Assembly: GCA_029051915.1 (NCBI GenBank)
Contig: JAIDKM010000086.1
Span: forward strand, 1-10,369
Direction: 5' to 3'
Source of the DNA: Alistipes sp.
GTDB lineage: Bacteria > Bacteroidota > Bacteroidia > Bacteroidales > Rikenellaceae
DNA length: 10,369 nt
Each line of letters starts with the position of its first letter. Positions within the stretch are counted from its first letter, which is position 1. Shown here piece by piece: positions 1-7,021 of the stretch. A program made the position numbers and the translations under genes. The notes beneath the pieces were generated by a model, which did not search any database, was not told the DNA's origin, and was given only the letters and a program-made list of their open reading frames with translations.

Positions 1-242
1 ATGCTTGCTGGAGGTCGGAGGTGGTGCAGTTCATCGCTTCTACGACCCCCGGCGGCGCATTGGAGGTCGATCTGGTGCCGCGCAGCGGCCGCCATACGGT
101 CCGTTTCGGCAGAATCGCGGAGATCGAGGAGAAGTTCGACCGGCTCCTGCGTTTCTACGAGGGGGGTCTCTCGCGCATCGGCTGGGACGAGTATCGTACG
201 ATCGATGTCCGGTACAGCGACCAGGTGGTTTGCCGGAAGTAG
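1..242 (+). CDS. ftsQ: Cell division protein FtsQ, C-terminal fragment
   Basis: This is the 3' end of a gene that starts before the window. It is read in the frame beginning at position 3 and ends at TAG 240-242, giving about 79 visible residues. FtsQ is a bitopic inner-membrane protein whose periplasmic part links the early divisome to FtsB/FtsL. The visible stretch has the look of the end of the periplasmic domain: a segment near residues 35-50 of the fragment that relates the gene product to a line such as RFGRIAEIEEKFDRLLRFY, then a final strand ending IDVRYSDQVVCRK, a form typical of Bacteroidetes FtsQ tails. The identification rests on this tail and on position: ftsA follows 31 nt downstream and then ftsZ, the usual ftsQ-ftsA-ftsZ order. 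The transmembrane and POTRA parts are outside the window, so they cannot be checked. Confidence 0.85.
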   Translation, partial: ACWRSEVVQFIASTTPGGALEVDLVPRSGRHTVRFGRIAEIEEKFDRLLRFYEGGLSRIGWDEYRTIDVRYSDQVVCRK

Positions 243-273
243 TTTTGCTAAGGAAATAAAAGATTCTACAGTC

Positions 274-1908
274 GTGGAAAGGAAAAATTATATTGTTGCG
301 GTCGATCTGGGATCGTCGTCCGTGGTGGTCGCCGTCGGTGAGATGCGTGCCGACGGGCAGTTGTACATCGCGGCGATCGTTTCGAAGCCGGTCGTCGAGG
401 GTGTCAACGCCGGACGCATCGACAACATCGAGGTCGTAAGCCGGGCCGTTCGGGAGGCCGTTTCGGAGGTCGAGACTCAGTTGGGCATCCGCATCACGGA
501 GGCCTATGCCGGTATCTCGGGCGATTTCGTGCGTTGCGCTCGCCATACCGACCACGTGTTCGTGCTCGATCCCCAGGCGGGGGTCAACCAGCAGGACGTC
601 GAGGCGTTGTTCGACCGCATGCGCAACGTGCAGGCTCCCGACGAGGAGACGATCATGGAGCGCATTCCCCAGAATTACATGGTCGACGACAAGCAGGAGG
701 TCAAGAATCCCGTCGGGTCGTTCGGCAAGAAACTTTCTTCGACTTTCAATTTCATCTTGTGCCATAAGACGCCCGTTCAGCGGCTCGACATGGCTTTGAA
801 GCGCCTCGGCATCAAAATGTTGGGCGTCTTCGCCGATGCCCTCGCTACTCCCGAGGCCGTGTTGTTGCCCGAGGAGAAGGAGGAGGGCGTCGCCGTCGTC
901 GACCTCGGCGCCGGCGTTACCGACGTTACGGTCTATTATCGCAACGTCGTGCGGTATACCGTCTCCATTCCGATGGGCGCGTCGGCCATCAACCGCGACA
1001 TCCGTACGATGGGCGTTCCCGAGAAGCACGTCGAAAGCCTCAAGCGCAAGTACGGGTCGGCCGTCGCCGAGCTCGCTCCCGAGGATAAGTTGATCCGCGT
1101 CAACGGCCGCACGGCTCGCGAGGCTAAGGATATCTTGTTGCGCAACCTCGCCACCGTCATCGAGGCTCGCGCTACCGACATCGTCGAGTTCGTGCAGCAG
1201 GAGATCAAGGATTCGGGTTACGCTTCGAAACTCGCCTACGGCATCGTCCTCACGGGCGGTTCCGCCCAGTTGAAGGATCTGGACGAGTTGTTCCGCCGCG
1301 TTACCGAGATGGACGTGCGCGTGGCGCTTCCCGAATTGGGTCTCGCCGAGGAGTCCAGGGAGACGGTCGCCACTCCGGCTTTCGCCACGGCCGTCGGCAT
1401 CCTCTTCAAGGGGGCCGCTCAGGGCGGTTGTTCCGTCGTCGAGCACGCTTCGGCTCCCGCTGCTCCGGCTCCCGGCGCGCGGCCAGGACATGTCCCGCCG
1501 CAGCCGCAGGCCGCCATGCCGCAGGAGCCTCAGCGCCGGTCGTTCGTTCCGCCTACACCGCAGCCGCAGGCCGCTCCGGCACGTCCTGTTCCGCCGCGGC
1601 CCGTTCCTCCTCAGCCCGTCGCTTCGCCGCATGCTGCCGTTCCGCAGCCGCATCCCGCGGTGCCTCCGCAGCGTCCGGCTCCCGCTGCTCCCGTTTCGTC
1701 GCCGGCTCCGCGTCCCGGCATGCCGGCCGCTCCGCAGGAGCCGCAGCGTCCGGTTGCGCGCCAGCCGTTGACTCCGCCGCAGCCGCTCGACGACGAGGAG
1801 CCCATCGTCATCGACCCAAGGCGCAAGCGCGATTGGGGTTCGATCTTCCGAAAGGCGGTCGACAAGGTCAACCAGAGTTTCACGGCGGCCGAGGACGAGG
1901 AGATCTGA
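274..1908 (+). CDS. ftsA: Cell division protein FtsA with long proline-rich linker
   Basis: FtsA is the actin-like ATPase that ties FtsZ polymers to the inner face of the cytoplasmic membrane and recruits later divisome proteins. I place the start at GTG 274, which begins MERKNYIVAVDLGSSS. The open frame runs back to position 1, but that part overlaps ftsQ and is not FtsA-like. The product is 544 residues. Visible actin-fold motifs are phosphate 1 (VDLGSSS, about 10-16), phosphate 2 (VVDLGAGVTD, 208-217) and the adenosine motif (LTGGSA, 326-331). The ATPase core ends near residue 385. Residues about 393-504 are a linker dominated by Pro, Ala and Gln. A basic, amphipathic stretch (KRDWGSIFRKAVDKV, 518-532) follows and fits the membrane-targeting helix, but an acidic tail (AAEDEEI) comes after it. 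No clear Shine-Dalgarno is seen; the upstream gap is A-rich, as is common in this phylum. The gap to ftsZ is 26 nt. Confidence 0.95.
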   Translation: MERKNYIVAVDLGSSSVVVAVGEMRADGQLYIAAIVSKPVVEGVNAGRIDNIEVVSRAVREAVSEVETQLGIRITEAYAGISGDFVRCARHTDHVFVLDPQAGVNQQDVEALFDRMRNVQAPDEETIMERIPQNYMVDDKQEVKNPVGSFGKKLSSTFNFILCHKTPVQRLDMALKRLGIKMLGVFADALATPEAVLLPEEKEEGVAVVDLGAGVTDVTVYYRNVVRYTVSIPMGASAINRDIRTMGVPEKHVESLKRKYGSAVAELAPEDKLIRVNGRTAREAKDILLRNLATVIEARATDIVEFVQQEIKDSGYASKLAYGIVLTGGSAQLKDLDELFRRVTEMDVRVALPELGLAEESRETVATPAFATAVGILFKGAAQGGCSVVEHASAPAAPAPGARPGHVPPQPQAAMPQEPQRRSFVPPTPQPQAAPARPVPPRPVPPQPVASPHAAVPQPHPAVPPQRPAPAAPVSSPAPRPGMPAAPQEPQRPVARQPLTPPQPLDDEEPIVIDPRRKRDWGSIFRKAVDKVNQSFTAAEDEEI

Positions 1909-1934
1909 TCTCTTCTGGCCGTATTTAAGTAATC

Positions 1935-3239
1935 ATGAATCAGCTTATGACAGACGAACTGATGTCGGAGATCAAGGTGCCGAGAGAGACCCGGTCGATC
2001 ATCACGGTCGTGGGTATCGGCGGTGCCGGCGGCAATGCCGTGAATCACATGTGGAGCCTCGGCATCCGCGGCGTTACCTTCATGATCTGCAACACCGACC
2101 AGCAGGCTTTGGACAAGAGCCCCGTGGAGACGAAGATCCGTCTCGGTGCCGAAGGTCTCGGCGCCGGCAACGACCCGGAGAACGGACGTCGTGCCGCCGT
2201 GGAGTCGTTGCCCGAAATCCGGCAGCATTTCGAGGAGGACGGCACCCGCATGCTCTTCATCACGGCCGGTATGGGCGGCGGTACCGGTACGGGCGCTTCG
2301 CCCGTCATCGCCAAGTTGGCTCGCGAGATGGGTATCTTGACCGTGGCCATCGTTACTTCTCCGTTGGCCGTCGAGGGCAAGATCCGTTACGAGCAGGCTT
2401 TCCGGGGTATCGAGGAGTTAAGGAAGAACGTCGATTCGTTGTTGATTATCAACAACGAGAATATCTTGGAGATCTACGGGCGTTTGTCGCTCAAGCAGGC
2501 TTTCGGCAAGGCCGACGACATCCTCGCTTCGGCCGCTAAGGGCATCGCCGAGATCATCACCGTCGAAAGTCCGTTGGTCAACGTCGACTTCGCCGATGTC
2601 TCGAAGGTCGTCCGCAACTCCGGCCGAGCCCATATGGCCGTCGCTACGGCCGAGGGCGAGAATCGCGCCGAGGCCGTGGCCGAGGCGTCGTTGAGGTCTC
2701 CGTTGTTGGATCACAACCTCATTTCCGGGGCCAAGAATATCTTGTTGAATATCTCCGTCGCCAATTCCGACGAGTTGATCTACGAGGAGGTCATCCGTAT
2801 CTTGCAGTTCATCCAGGCCCACGCCAGCGTGCGGGACGAGAACGGCGAGGTGCAGGATTCCAACATCATCTGGGGTATGAGCGAGAAGCCTCAGTTGGGC
2901 AACGCCATCGAGTTGGTCGTCGTCGCCACCGGTTTCGACGACGAGGAGATCGTCAAGCAGATCATCCCGCCGGTTCCGCCGCACGACGAGCAGCCCCTCG
3001 GGCCGCTCGATCCGCCCGCTCCGCGTACTCCGCGCAGCAGCGAGCAGGTCGTTTTGGGCGATCCTTCCACCCGTTACAGCAACATCGACCAGTTGCTCTC
3101 GCGCCCCGCTTACCAGTCCCGGAATTCGAAGTTCGTTACGCAGGTTTCCGGTCGGCGCAAGGAGGTGCTTCGCGACAAGACCGCCGAGCCGAAGGATCCT
3201 TCGAAGGAGGATTCGGGCAGCGGTTCGCTTTTCGATTAA
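1935..3239 (+). CDS. ftsZ: Cell division protein FtsZ
   Basis: FtsZ is the tubulin-like GTPase that forms the cytokinetic ring. The 434-residue product starts at ATG 1935 with a short N-terminal extension. It shows the nucleotide-binding GIGGAGGNAVN (27-37), the tubulin signature GGGTGTG (114-120) and the catalytic T7 loop NVDFADV (216-222), with both aspartates (218 and 221) present. All residues expected for GTP binding and hydrolysis are therefore there. The GTPase core ends around residue 335. A linker rich in Pro and acidic residues follows, then a segment NIDQLLSRPAYQSRNSKFV (about 383-401), which probably corresponds to the conserved C-terminal peptide that binds FtsA. A further polar tail of about 33 residues ends GSLFD. 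It sits directly between ftsA and gldE, and both gaps are too short for an obvious separate promoter. Confidence 0.97.
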   Translation: MNQLMTDELMSEIKVPRETRSIITVVGIGGAGGNAVNHMWSLGIRGVTFMICNTDQQALDKSPVETKIRLGAEGLGAGNDPENGRRAAVESLPEIRQHFEEDGTRMLFITAGMGGGTGTGASPVIAKLAREMGILTVAIVTSPLAVEGKIRYEQAFRGIEELRKNVDSLLIINNENILEIYGRLSLKQAFGKADDILASAAKGIAEIITVESPLVNVDFADVSKVVRNSGRAHMAVATAEGENRAEAVAEASLRSPLLDHNLISGAKNILLNISVANSDELIYEEVIRILQFIQAHASVRDENGEVQDSNIIWGMSEKPQLGNAIELVVVATGFDDEEIVKQIIPPVPPHDEQPLGPLDPPAPRTPRSSEQVVLGDPSTRYSNIDQLLSRPAYQSRNSKFVTQVSGRRKEVLRDKTAEPKDPSKEDSGSGSLFD

Positions 3240-3255
3240 CTAATCGCCGGACGGT

Positions 3256-4536
3256 TTGGAACCTACTGCTCCCTGGATCATCTTCAAAGGATTCTCGCCC
3301 CACATCGTCGCCTTGTGCGTCGTAACGTCGGGTCTGCTTTGCCTCTCGGCGCTCGTCTCGGGGGCTGAAACGTCGTTCTTTTCGCTCTCGCATAAGGACG
3401 TGCAGCAGCTTCGGGCGCGGACATCCGCTTCGGCCGCCGCCGTCTTGCGGTTGTTGGGCGACGTCGACATGTTGTTGGCTACCATCCTCGTCGTCAACAA
3501 TCTGGTCAATATCTGCATCACCATCCTCACGGCCAGTATCGTCGATGCGTTGTTCGCGTTCGCTCATTTCGAGTTTTTGTTCAAGACGGTCTTCGTTACT
3601 TTCTTGCTCTTGTTTTTCGGGGAGGTGTTGCCGAAGGTCTTGGCCCAGACTCTTCCCGTGCGCTTCGCTTCGTTCGTCGCAAGACCTTTGGTCGCCTTGC
3701 GGTGGTTGTTCTATCCCTTGTCTTATGTCCTCGTCAGAACCAGCAGCCGCATCAGCGAGAAGGCGGCCCATCGGAGCGAGATTTCGCTCGACGAGCTGGC
3801 CGATGCCGTCGATATGACGCAGACTTCGAATCCCGGCGAGCACGTCATGTTGTCGGGTATCGTCAACTTCGTCAATACCGAGGTGCAGGAGATCATGAAG
3901 CCGCGCGTCGACATCACGGCGCTCGAACTGACCGACGATTACGAGACGGTCAAGCGGACGATCATCACGTCGGGTTTTTCGCGTATTCCCGTCTTCGAGG
4001 AGGATATCGACAACATCCGGGGTACGCTCTACGTCAAGGATCTCTTGCCCCATATCAACTGCGGCAACGAGTTCGGATGGCAGCGGTTGATCCGGCGGCC
4101 TTACTTCGTCCCCGAGCATAAGAAGATCAACGATCTGTTGGGCGATTTCCAGACCAACAAGGTGCATATGGCGATCGTCGTCGACGAGTACGGGTCTACG
4201 TTGGGCCTGGTCTCTCTGGAGGATATCATCGAGGAGATCGTCGGCGAGATTTCCGACGAGTCCGACGGCGACGAGCGTTTCTTCACGCGGCTCAGCGCCC
4301 GAAGTTACCTCTTCGACGGCAAAACCCACATCGGCGACTTCGAGCGCGTCTTGTCGCTCGACGAGGAGACTTTTTCCGACGTGAAGGGCGAGGCCGAAAC
4401 GTTGGCCGGTCTGATGCTCGAGCTCAAGCGCGACTTTCCGCAGAAGGGCGACGTCTTCACTTCCCACGACATCCGCTTCACCATCAAGGAGACCGATGCC
4501 CATCGCATCGGAAAGATCCGCGTCGATTTAAAATAG
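3256..4536 (+). CDS. gldE: GldE-family CNNM/CorC-like CBS-domain membrane protein
   Basis: The product is 426 residues. It probably starts at TTG 3256, only 16 nt after ftsZ; no ATG occurs before residue 72, and the N-terminus MEPTAPW resembles the start usual in GldE proteins. Residues about 15-162 form the DUF21/CNNM membrane domain: TM1 about 15-35 ending SGAETSFFSLS, TM2 about 72-98 with the family hallmark NNLVNI, TM3 about 108-130 and TM4 about 141-162. Two CBS domains follow (about 213-335), with MKPRVDI at 214-220 and VVDEYGSTLGLVSLEDIIEE in the second. A CorC/HlyC transporter-associated domain closes the protein (about 345-426). Family members are linked to Mg/Co efflux. In gliding Bacteroidetes, GldE works with the lipoprotein GldD and is needed for motility and secretion. 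Non-gliding gut Bacteroidales also keep it, so its role here is unclear. No gldD is visible next to it. A generic CorC-family annotation is the main alternative. Confidence 0.85.
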   Translation: MEPTAPWIIFKGFSPHIVALCVVTSGLLCLSALVSGAETSFFSLSHKDVQQLRARTSASAAAVLRLLGDVDMLLATILVVNNLVNICITILTASIVDALFAFAHFEFLFKTVFVTFLLLFFGEVLPKVLAQTLPVRFASFVARPLVALRWLFYPLSYVLVRTSSRISEKAAHRSEISLDELADAVDMTQTSNPGEHVMLSGIVNFVNTEVQEIMKPRVDITALELTDDYETVKRTIITSGFSRIPVFEEDIDNIRGTLYVKDLLPHINCGNEFGWQRLIRRPYFVPEHKKINDLLGDFQTNKVHMAIVVDEYGSTLGLVSLEDIIEEIVGEISDESDGDERFFTRLSARSYLFDGKTHIGDFERVLSLDEETFSDVKGEAETLAGLMLELKRDFPQKGDVFTSHDIRFTIKETDAHRIGKIRVDLK

Positions 4537-4537
4537 G

Positions 4538-5104
4538 ATGTTGCGCCTTCTCATCTCCCGCCCCCTTTCCGATTCCGAACTCGTTCCGTGGGTCGCTCCC
4601 CAGGAGTCGGTTGCCGCCAGTCGTTTCGCGCCCGCCCGGCGTTCCGAGTGGCTCTCTTGGCGGGCTCTGGTGCGGCAGACTCTGGGCTCCGATTCTCTGA
4701 CTTTTTCTTACAATTCGTTCGGCGCTCCCTTGATCGACGGGTCGCCTCTCTGCCTCTCCGTGTCGCATTGTCGGGGCAGTATCGTCGTCGCGCTCTCCGA
4801 TGTTCCTTGCGCCGTCGACATCGAAACCCTCGACCGGCCTTTTTCCCGGCTCGCCTCCCGTTACCTCGCTCCCGACGAGGCGCTTCTCTCCGATTCGCCC
4901 CTTTGGCCGGCCGTCGCTTGGTGCGCCAAGGAGTGCTTGTATAAGTTCTCCGGACTCCAGGGGCTCGATTTCCTCCATGATTTGTCCATCCGACACGTCG
5001 ACTTCAATACCCGGACGCTTTCCGCATGCGTCCTCGGCGCCGATCCCGTTCTCACGCTTCGCTTCTTCTTCCTCGCCGGCCGCGTCATCGTTTTTTCGTC
5101 TTAG
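4538..5104 (+). CDS. 4'-phosphopantetheinyl transferase superfamily protein (Sfp-like)
   Basis: Enzymes of this superfamily move the phosphopantetheine arm from CoA onto a conserved serine of acyl or peptidyl carrier proteins. The 188-residue product starts at ATG 4538, one nucleotide after the gldE stop. It carries the family motifs in the right order and spacing: SVSHC (74-78), AVDIETL (92-98) with metal-binding D94 and E96, and WCAKECLYK (128-136) with K131, E132 and K136. The usual glycine before the aspartate motif is alanine here, which is a common variant. It is shorter than Bacillus Sfp, like many Bacteroidetes members. No carrier protein or NRPS/PKS gene is in the window, so the substrate is unknown; a fatty-acid or aryl-polyene-type carrier encoded elsewhere is possible. 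The tight spacing suggests translational coupling with gldE. Confidence 0.88.
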   Translation: MLRLLISRPLSDSELVPWVAPQESVAASRFAPARRSEWLSWRALVRQTLGSDSLTFSYNSFGAPLIDGSPLCLSVSHCRGSIVVALSDVPCAVDIETLDRPFSRLASRYLAPDEALLSDSPLWPAVAWCAKECLYKFSGLQGLDFLHDLSIRHVDFNTRTLSACVLGADPVLTLRFFFLAGRVIVFSS

Positions 5105-5106
5105 TT

Positions 5107-5754
5107 ATGGAGATCGCTTCGCCTCGTTTGCCGGAGGATTCCGTCTCCATTGCCGATCCCGCGCTTCTCGCCGGAAGCGAGACGGTCGTTGATTCCGTTT
5201 TTCGCGGGGCTTTCTTTGCAGGGCTCAGCCGCGAGCACTTTTCCGTCGAGCATACTATCTTCGCCGCGTGTCGGTTTTCCGGCGTCCGCTTGCATCAGGT
5301 TCACTTCTCCGACGTCTTGTTCCGCAACTGCGATTTTTCCAATGCCGACTTGCGCGGTTGTTCGTTCCAGCGGGTACAGTTCTTCGATTGCAAGTTCACC
5401 GGCGCCGACTTCTCCGAGGGCGTCTTCGGCTTCGTCTCTTTCTCGCGGTGCCAGGGCGAGTTCGCAGGATTCGCTGCCGCCCGGTTCCGCCGGGCGCGGT
5501 TCGAGGAGTGCATCTTGCGGAGCGCCGTGTTGAGCGATTGCCGCTTCGAGCAGACGGTCTTCTCTGCCTGCGACTTCACCCTCGCCGAGTTCTTCGGTTC
5601 CCGGTTGTCGGGTATTTCGTTGGCCGATTGCGAGATCCGGGGTGCCCGGTTCCAAGAGGTCGGTTCTTTCGAGCTGCGCGGGGCCCGCATCTCCCGGGCC
5701 CAGGCCCTCGATCTCGTCAGACTCCTCGGCGTCGAGTTCGAGGACGAAACATAA
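5107..5754 (+). CDS. Pentapeptide-repeat protein, Qnr/MfpA-like architecture
   Basis: The product is 215 residues, starting at ATG 5107 two nucleotides after the upstream stop; the frame stays open further upstream, but that part overlaps the transferase. From about residue 52 to 182 every fifth residue is Phe, Leu or Ile in one unbroken register, giving about 27 pentapeptides that should form a right-handed four-sided beta helix. The only break is Gly117. Inward-facing cysteines lie at 55, 75, 95, 115, 135, 155 and 175, exactly 20 residues apart. The C-terminus (about 186-212, ending RAQALDLVRLLGVEF) looks like the helix-plus-strand tail that dimerises Qnr and MfpA, DNA mimics that protect gyrase from quinolones. 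Length matches Qnr (about 214-219). It has no signal peptide, so it should be cytosolic. Gyrase binding is inference only; many pentapeptide proteins have unknown function. Confidence 0.9.
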   Translation: MEIASPRLPEDSVSIADPALLAGSETVVDSVFRGAFFAGLSREHFSVEHTIFAACRFSGVRLHQVHFSDVLFRNCDFSNADLRGCSFQRVQFFDCKFTGADFSEGVFGFVSFSRCQGEFAGFAAARFRRARFEECILRSAVLSDCRFEQTVFSACDFTLAEFFGSRLSGISLADCEIRGARFQEVGSFELRGARISRAQALDLVRLLGVEFEDET

Positions 5755-5792
5755 AAAAGCCCGGAACTTCGGTAAGTTCCGGACTCTTTTCG
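5753..5792. terminator. Bidirectional intrinsic terminator
   Basis: A perfect 9-bp stem, CCGGAACTT (5761-5769) and AAGTTCCGG (5774-5782), encloses the tetraloop CGGT. Six adenines (5753-5758) lie on its left and a T-rich run (TCTTTT, 5785-5790) on its right. It can therefore end transcription from both sides: the ftsQ-to-pentapeptide operon, whose last stop codon overlaps the A run, and the converging peptidase gene, which stops at 5816. Confidence 0.9.
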
Positions 5793-5815
5793 GTCGGTAG
5801 AGGGCGCCTCCTTCT

Positions 5816-7021
5816 TTATTTCAGCCCCAGTTTCTTGGCGATCGTCTTGGGCAGCGCTTTTTTGTTGACCATGATGTCCGTCGTCTTGTACTCCACGAAG
5901 GGTCGCGAGAAGTAGTAGTAGCCGCCATAGGGAGGCAGGCTGTCCCACGAGTTCAGTACTTTGTAGTACGCGTTGCCGGTTTGATCTTGCGCCGTGCCTA
6001 CGATCACCATGCCGTGGTCGTCCGTCGTCTCGTAGTTGTCGAACGCTTCTTGACGCATCTCTTGCGTGATCTTGCGTTCTTTGCCCGGTTTGTCGAATTT
6101 GTAGAGCGCCGCTTCTTTTTCGCGTTCGGTCAGCTTGCCCCAGCGTTCGGCTTCGGTACCGCTCATGCCGTCCAGGTCGGCTTCCGGGATGATGCCGAGG
6201 GCTCCCGTGCGGCTGAATCCCTTTTCGCTCACGTCGGTTCCCCACGCTACAGGGTAGCCGTTTTCCAGCGCATGGTCGATGACGGCCATCATTTCGTCGA
6301 GCGGGAGGTTGTATACCGCGCCCCACATCCAGTTGTCGGGGACTTCAAGGATGAAGGTCTCATAGAACGGATGGTGGGTGAACGAGGTAATGTCTATGTA
6401 GTCGTCCATGTCGATGGGCAGCGACTCCGCGAAGGTCGCAGGCGTGTATTCTTTGCCTTCGTAGCGGAAGGTCTCGGGCATCGGGCCGAAGTATTCGTCC
6501 AGCAGGGCGTTGAATCCGCGTTTCCACGCCGTCGAGAGGGCTTTTCCCGTCCGGTCTCCGGCCGTGATTACGGCATCAAGATAGGCTTTGAGCACCGGCG
6601 TCAGTTCATGGAAGTCGGGTTTGTCGGTGCCATAGTTCAGCCCAGGGTAGGCTTCGAAGGGTACGATTCCGTATTTCTTGATTCCTTCCGTTACATCGTG
6701 GGCCGCTCCGCCTTCGGCGAAGGTCAGTTCGCCGTGCATGCGGACATATTTCTCGGCTTTTTCCATGAACGTGTGGCGTACGATCCACATCTCCGAGAGG
6801 TGTACCGGTTCGCCGCCCGCCCGCAGGATCTCGCCTTCCAGGAAGGAGAGGGTCGAGAAGCACCAGCACGTGCCGCTGCGGTTTTGGTTCTTGACGGGGG
6901 TCATTTCGACACTCTTTCCGTCGGTGAATCGGTAGCCTTCGGGTTCCGTCGTTTCGGGGTTCTGGGCTGCAGCGCTCAGCAGCGCGCCTGCGGCCAGCAG
7001 GGTGAGCAGGAGGTTTTTCAT
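5816..7021 (-). CDS. Secreted C1-family cysteine peptidase (aminopeptidase C/bleomycin hydrolase-like)
   Basis: The 401-residue product begins with a typical Sec signal peptide (MKNLLLTLLAAGALL, likely cleaved near residue 19 before QNPE), so the mature enzyme should be periplasmic or surface-exposed. The papain-like catalytic residues are all present: oxyanion Gln46 and nucleophile Cys52 (NQNRSGTCWCFS), His336 (DDHGMVIVG) and Asn357 (VLNSW). The layout and the end (YKTTDIMVNKKALPKTI) match the C1B/PepC branch, which removes N-terminal residues from peptides. Cytosolic PepC lacks a signal peptide, but secreted versions are common in Bacteroidales. Oddities are a second cysteine at 54, where Ser or similar is usual, and NSWD where NSWG is usual. 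An in-frame ATG nine codons upstream (7048) would give a longer basic n-region and remains possible. The open frame beyond that is repeat sequence, not protein. No promoter matching the Bacteroidetes -7 consensus is seen upstream. Confidence 0.9.
   Translation of the reverse strand: MKNLLLTLLAAGALLSAAAQNPETTEPEGYRFTDGKSVEMTPVKNQNRSGTCWCFSTLSFLEGEILRAGGEPVHLSEMWIVRHTFMEKAEKYVRMHGELTFAEGGAAHDVTEGIKKYGIVPFEAYPGLNYGTDKPDFHELTPVLKAYLDAVITAGDRTGKALSTAWKRGFNALLDEYFGPMPETFRYEGKEYTPATFAESLPIDMDDYIDITSFTHHPFYETFILEVPDNWMWGAVYNLPLDEMMAVIDHALENGYPVAWGTDVSEKGFSRTGALGIIPEADLDGMSGTEAERWGKLTEREKEAALYKFDKPGKERKITQEMRQEAFDNYETTDDHGMVIVGTAQDQTGNAYYKVLNSWDSLPPYGGYYYFSRPFVEYKTTDIMVNKKALPKTIAKKLGLK

Noticed and set aside
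1..273. Upstream extension of ftsA to position 1
   Set aside because: The frame is open, but this part overlaps ftsQ in a different frame and has no FtsA similarity. The family N-terminus starts at GTG 274.
40..1653. 537-residue open frame on the minus strand
   Set aside because: It is antisense to ftsQ and ftsA, is rich in Arg, Gly and Asp, has no recognisable domain, and results from biased third-codon positions of ftsA.
3136..4503. 455-residue open frame on the minus strand
   Set aside because: It is antisense to gldE, is low-complexity and charged with no family features, and gldE has clear membrane and CBS domains.
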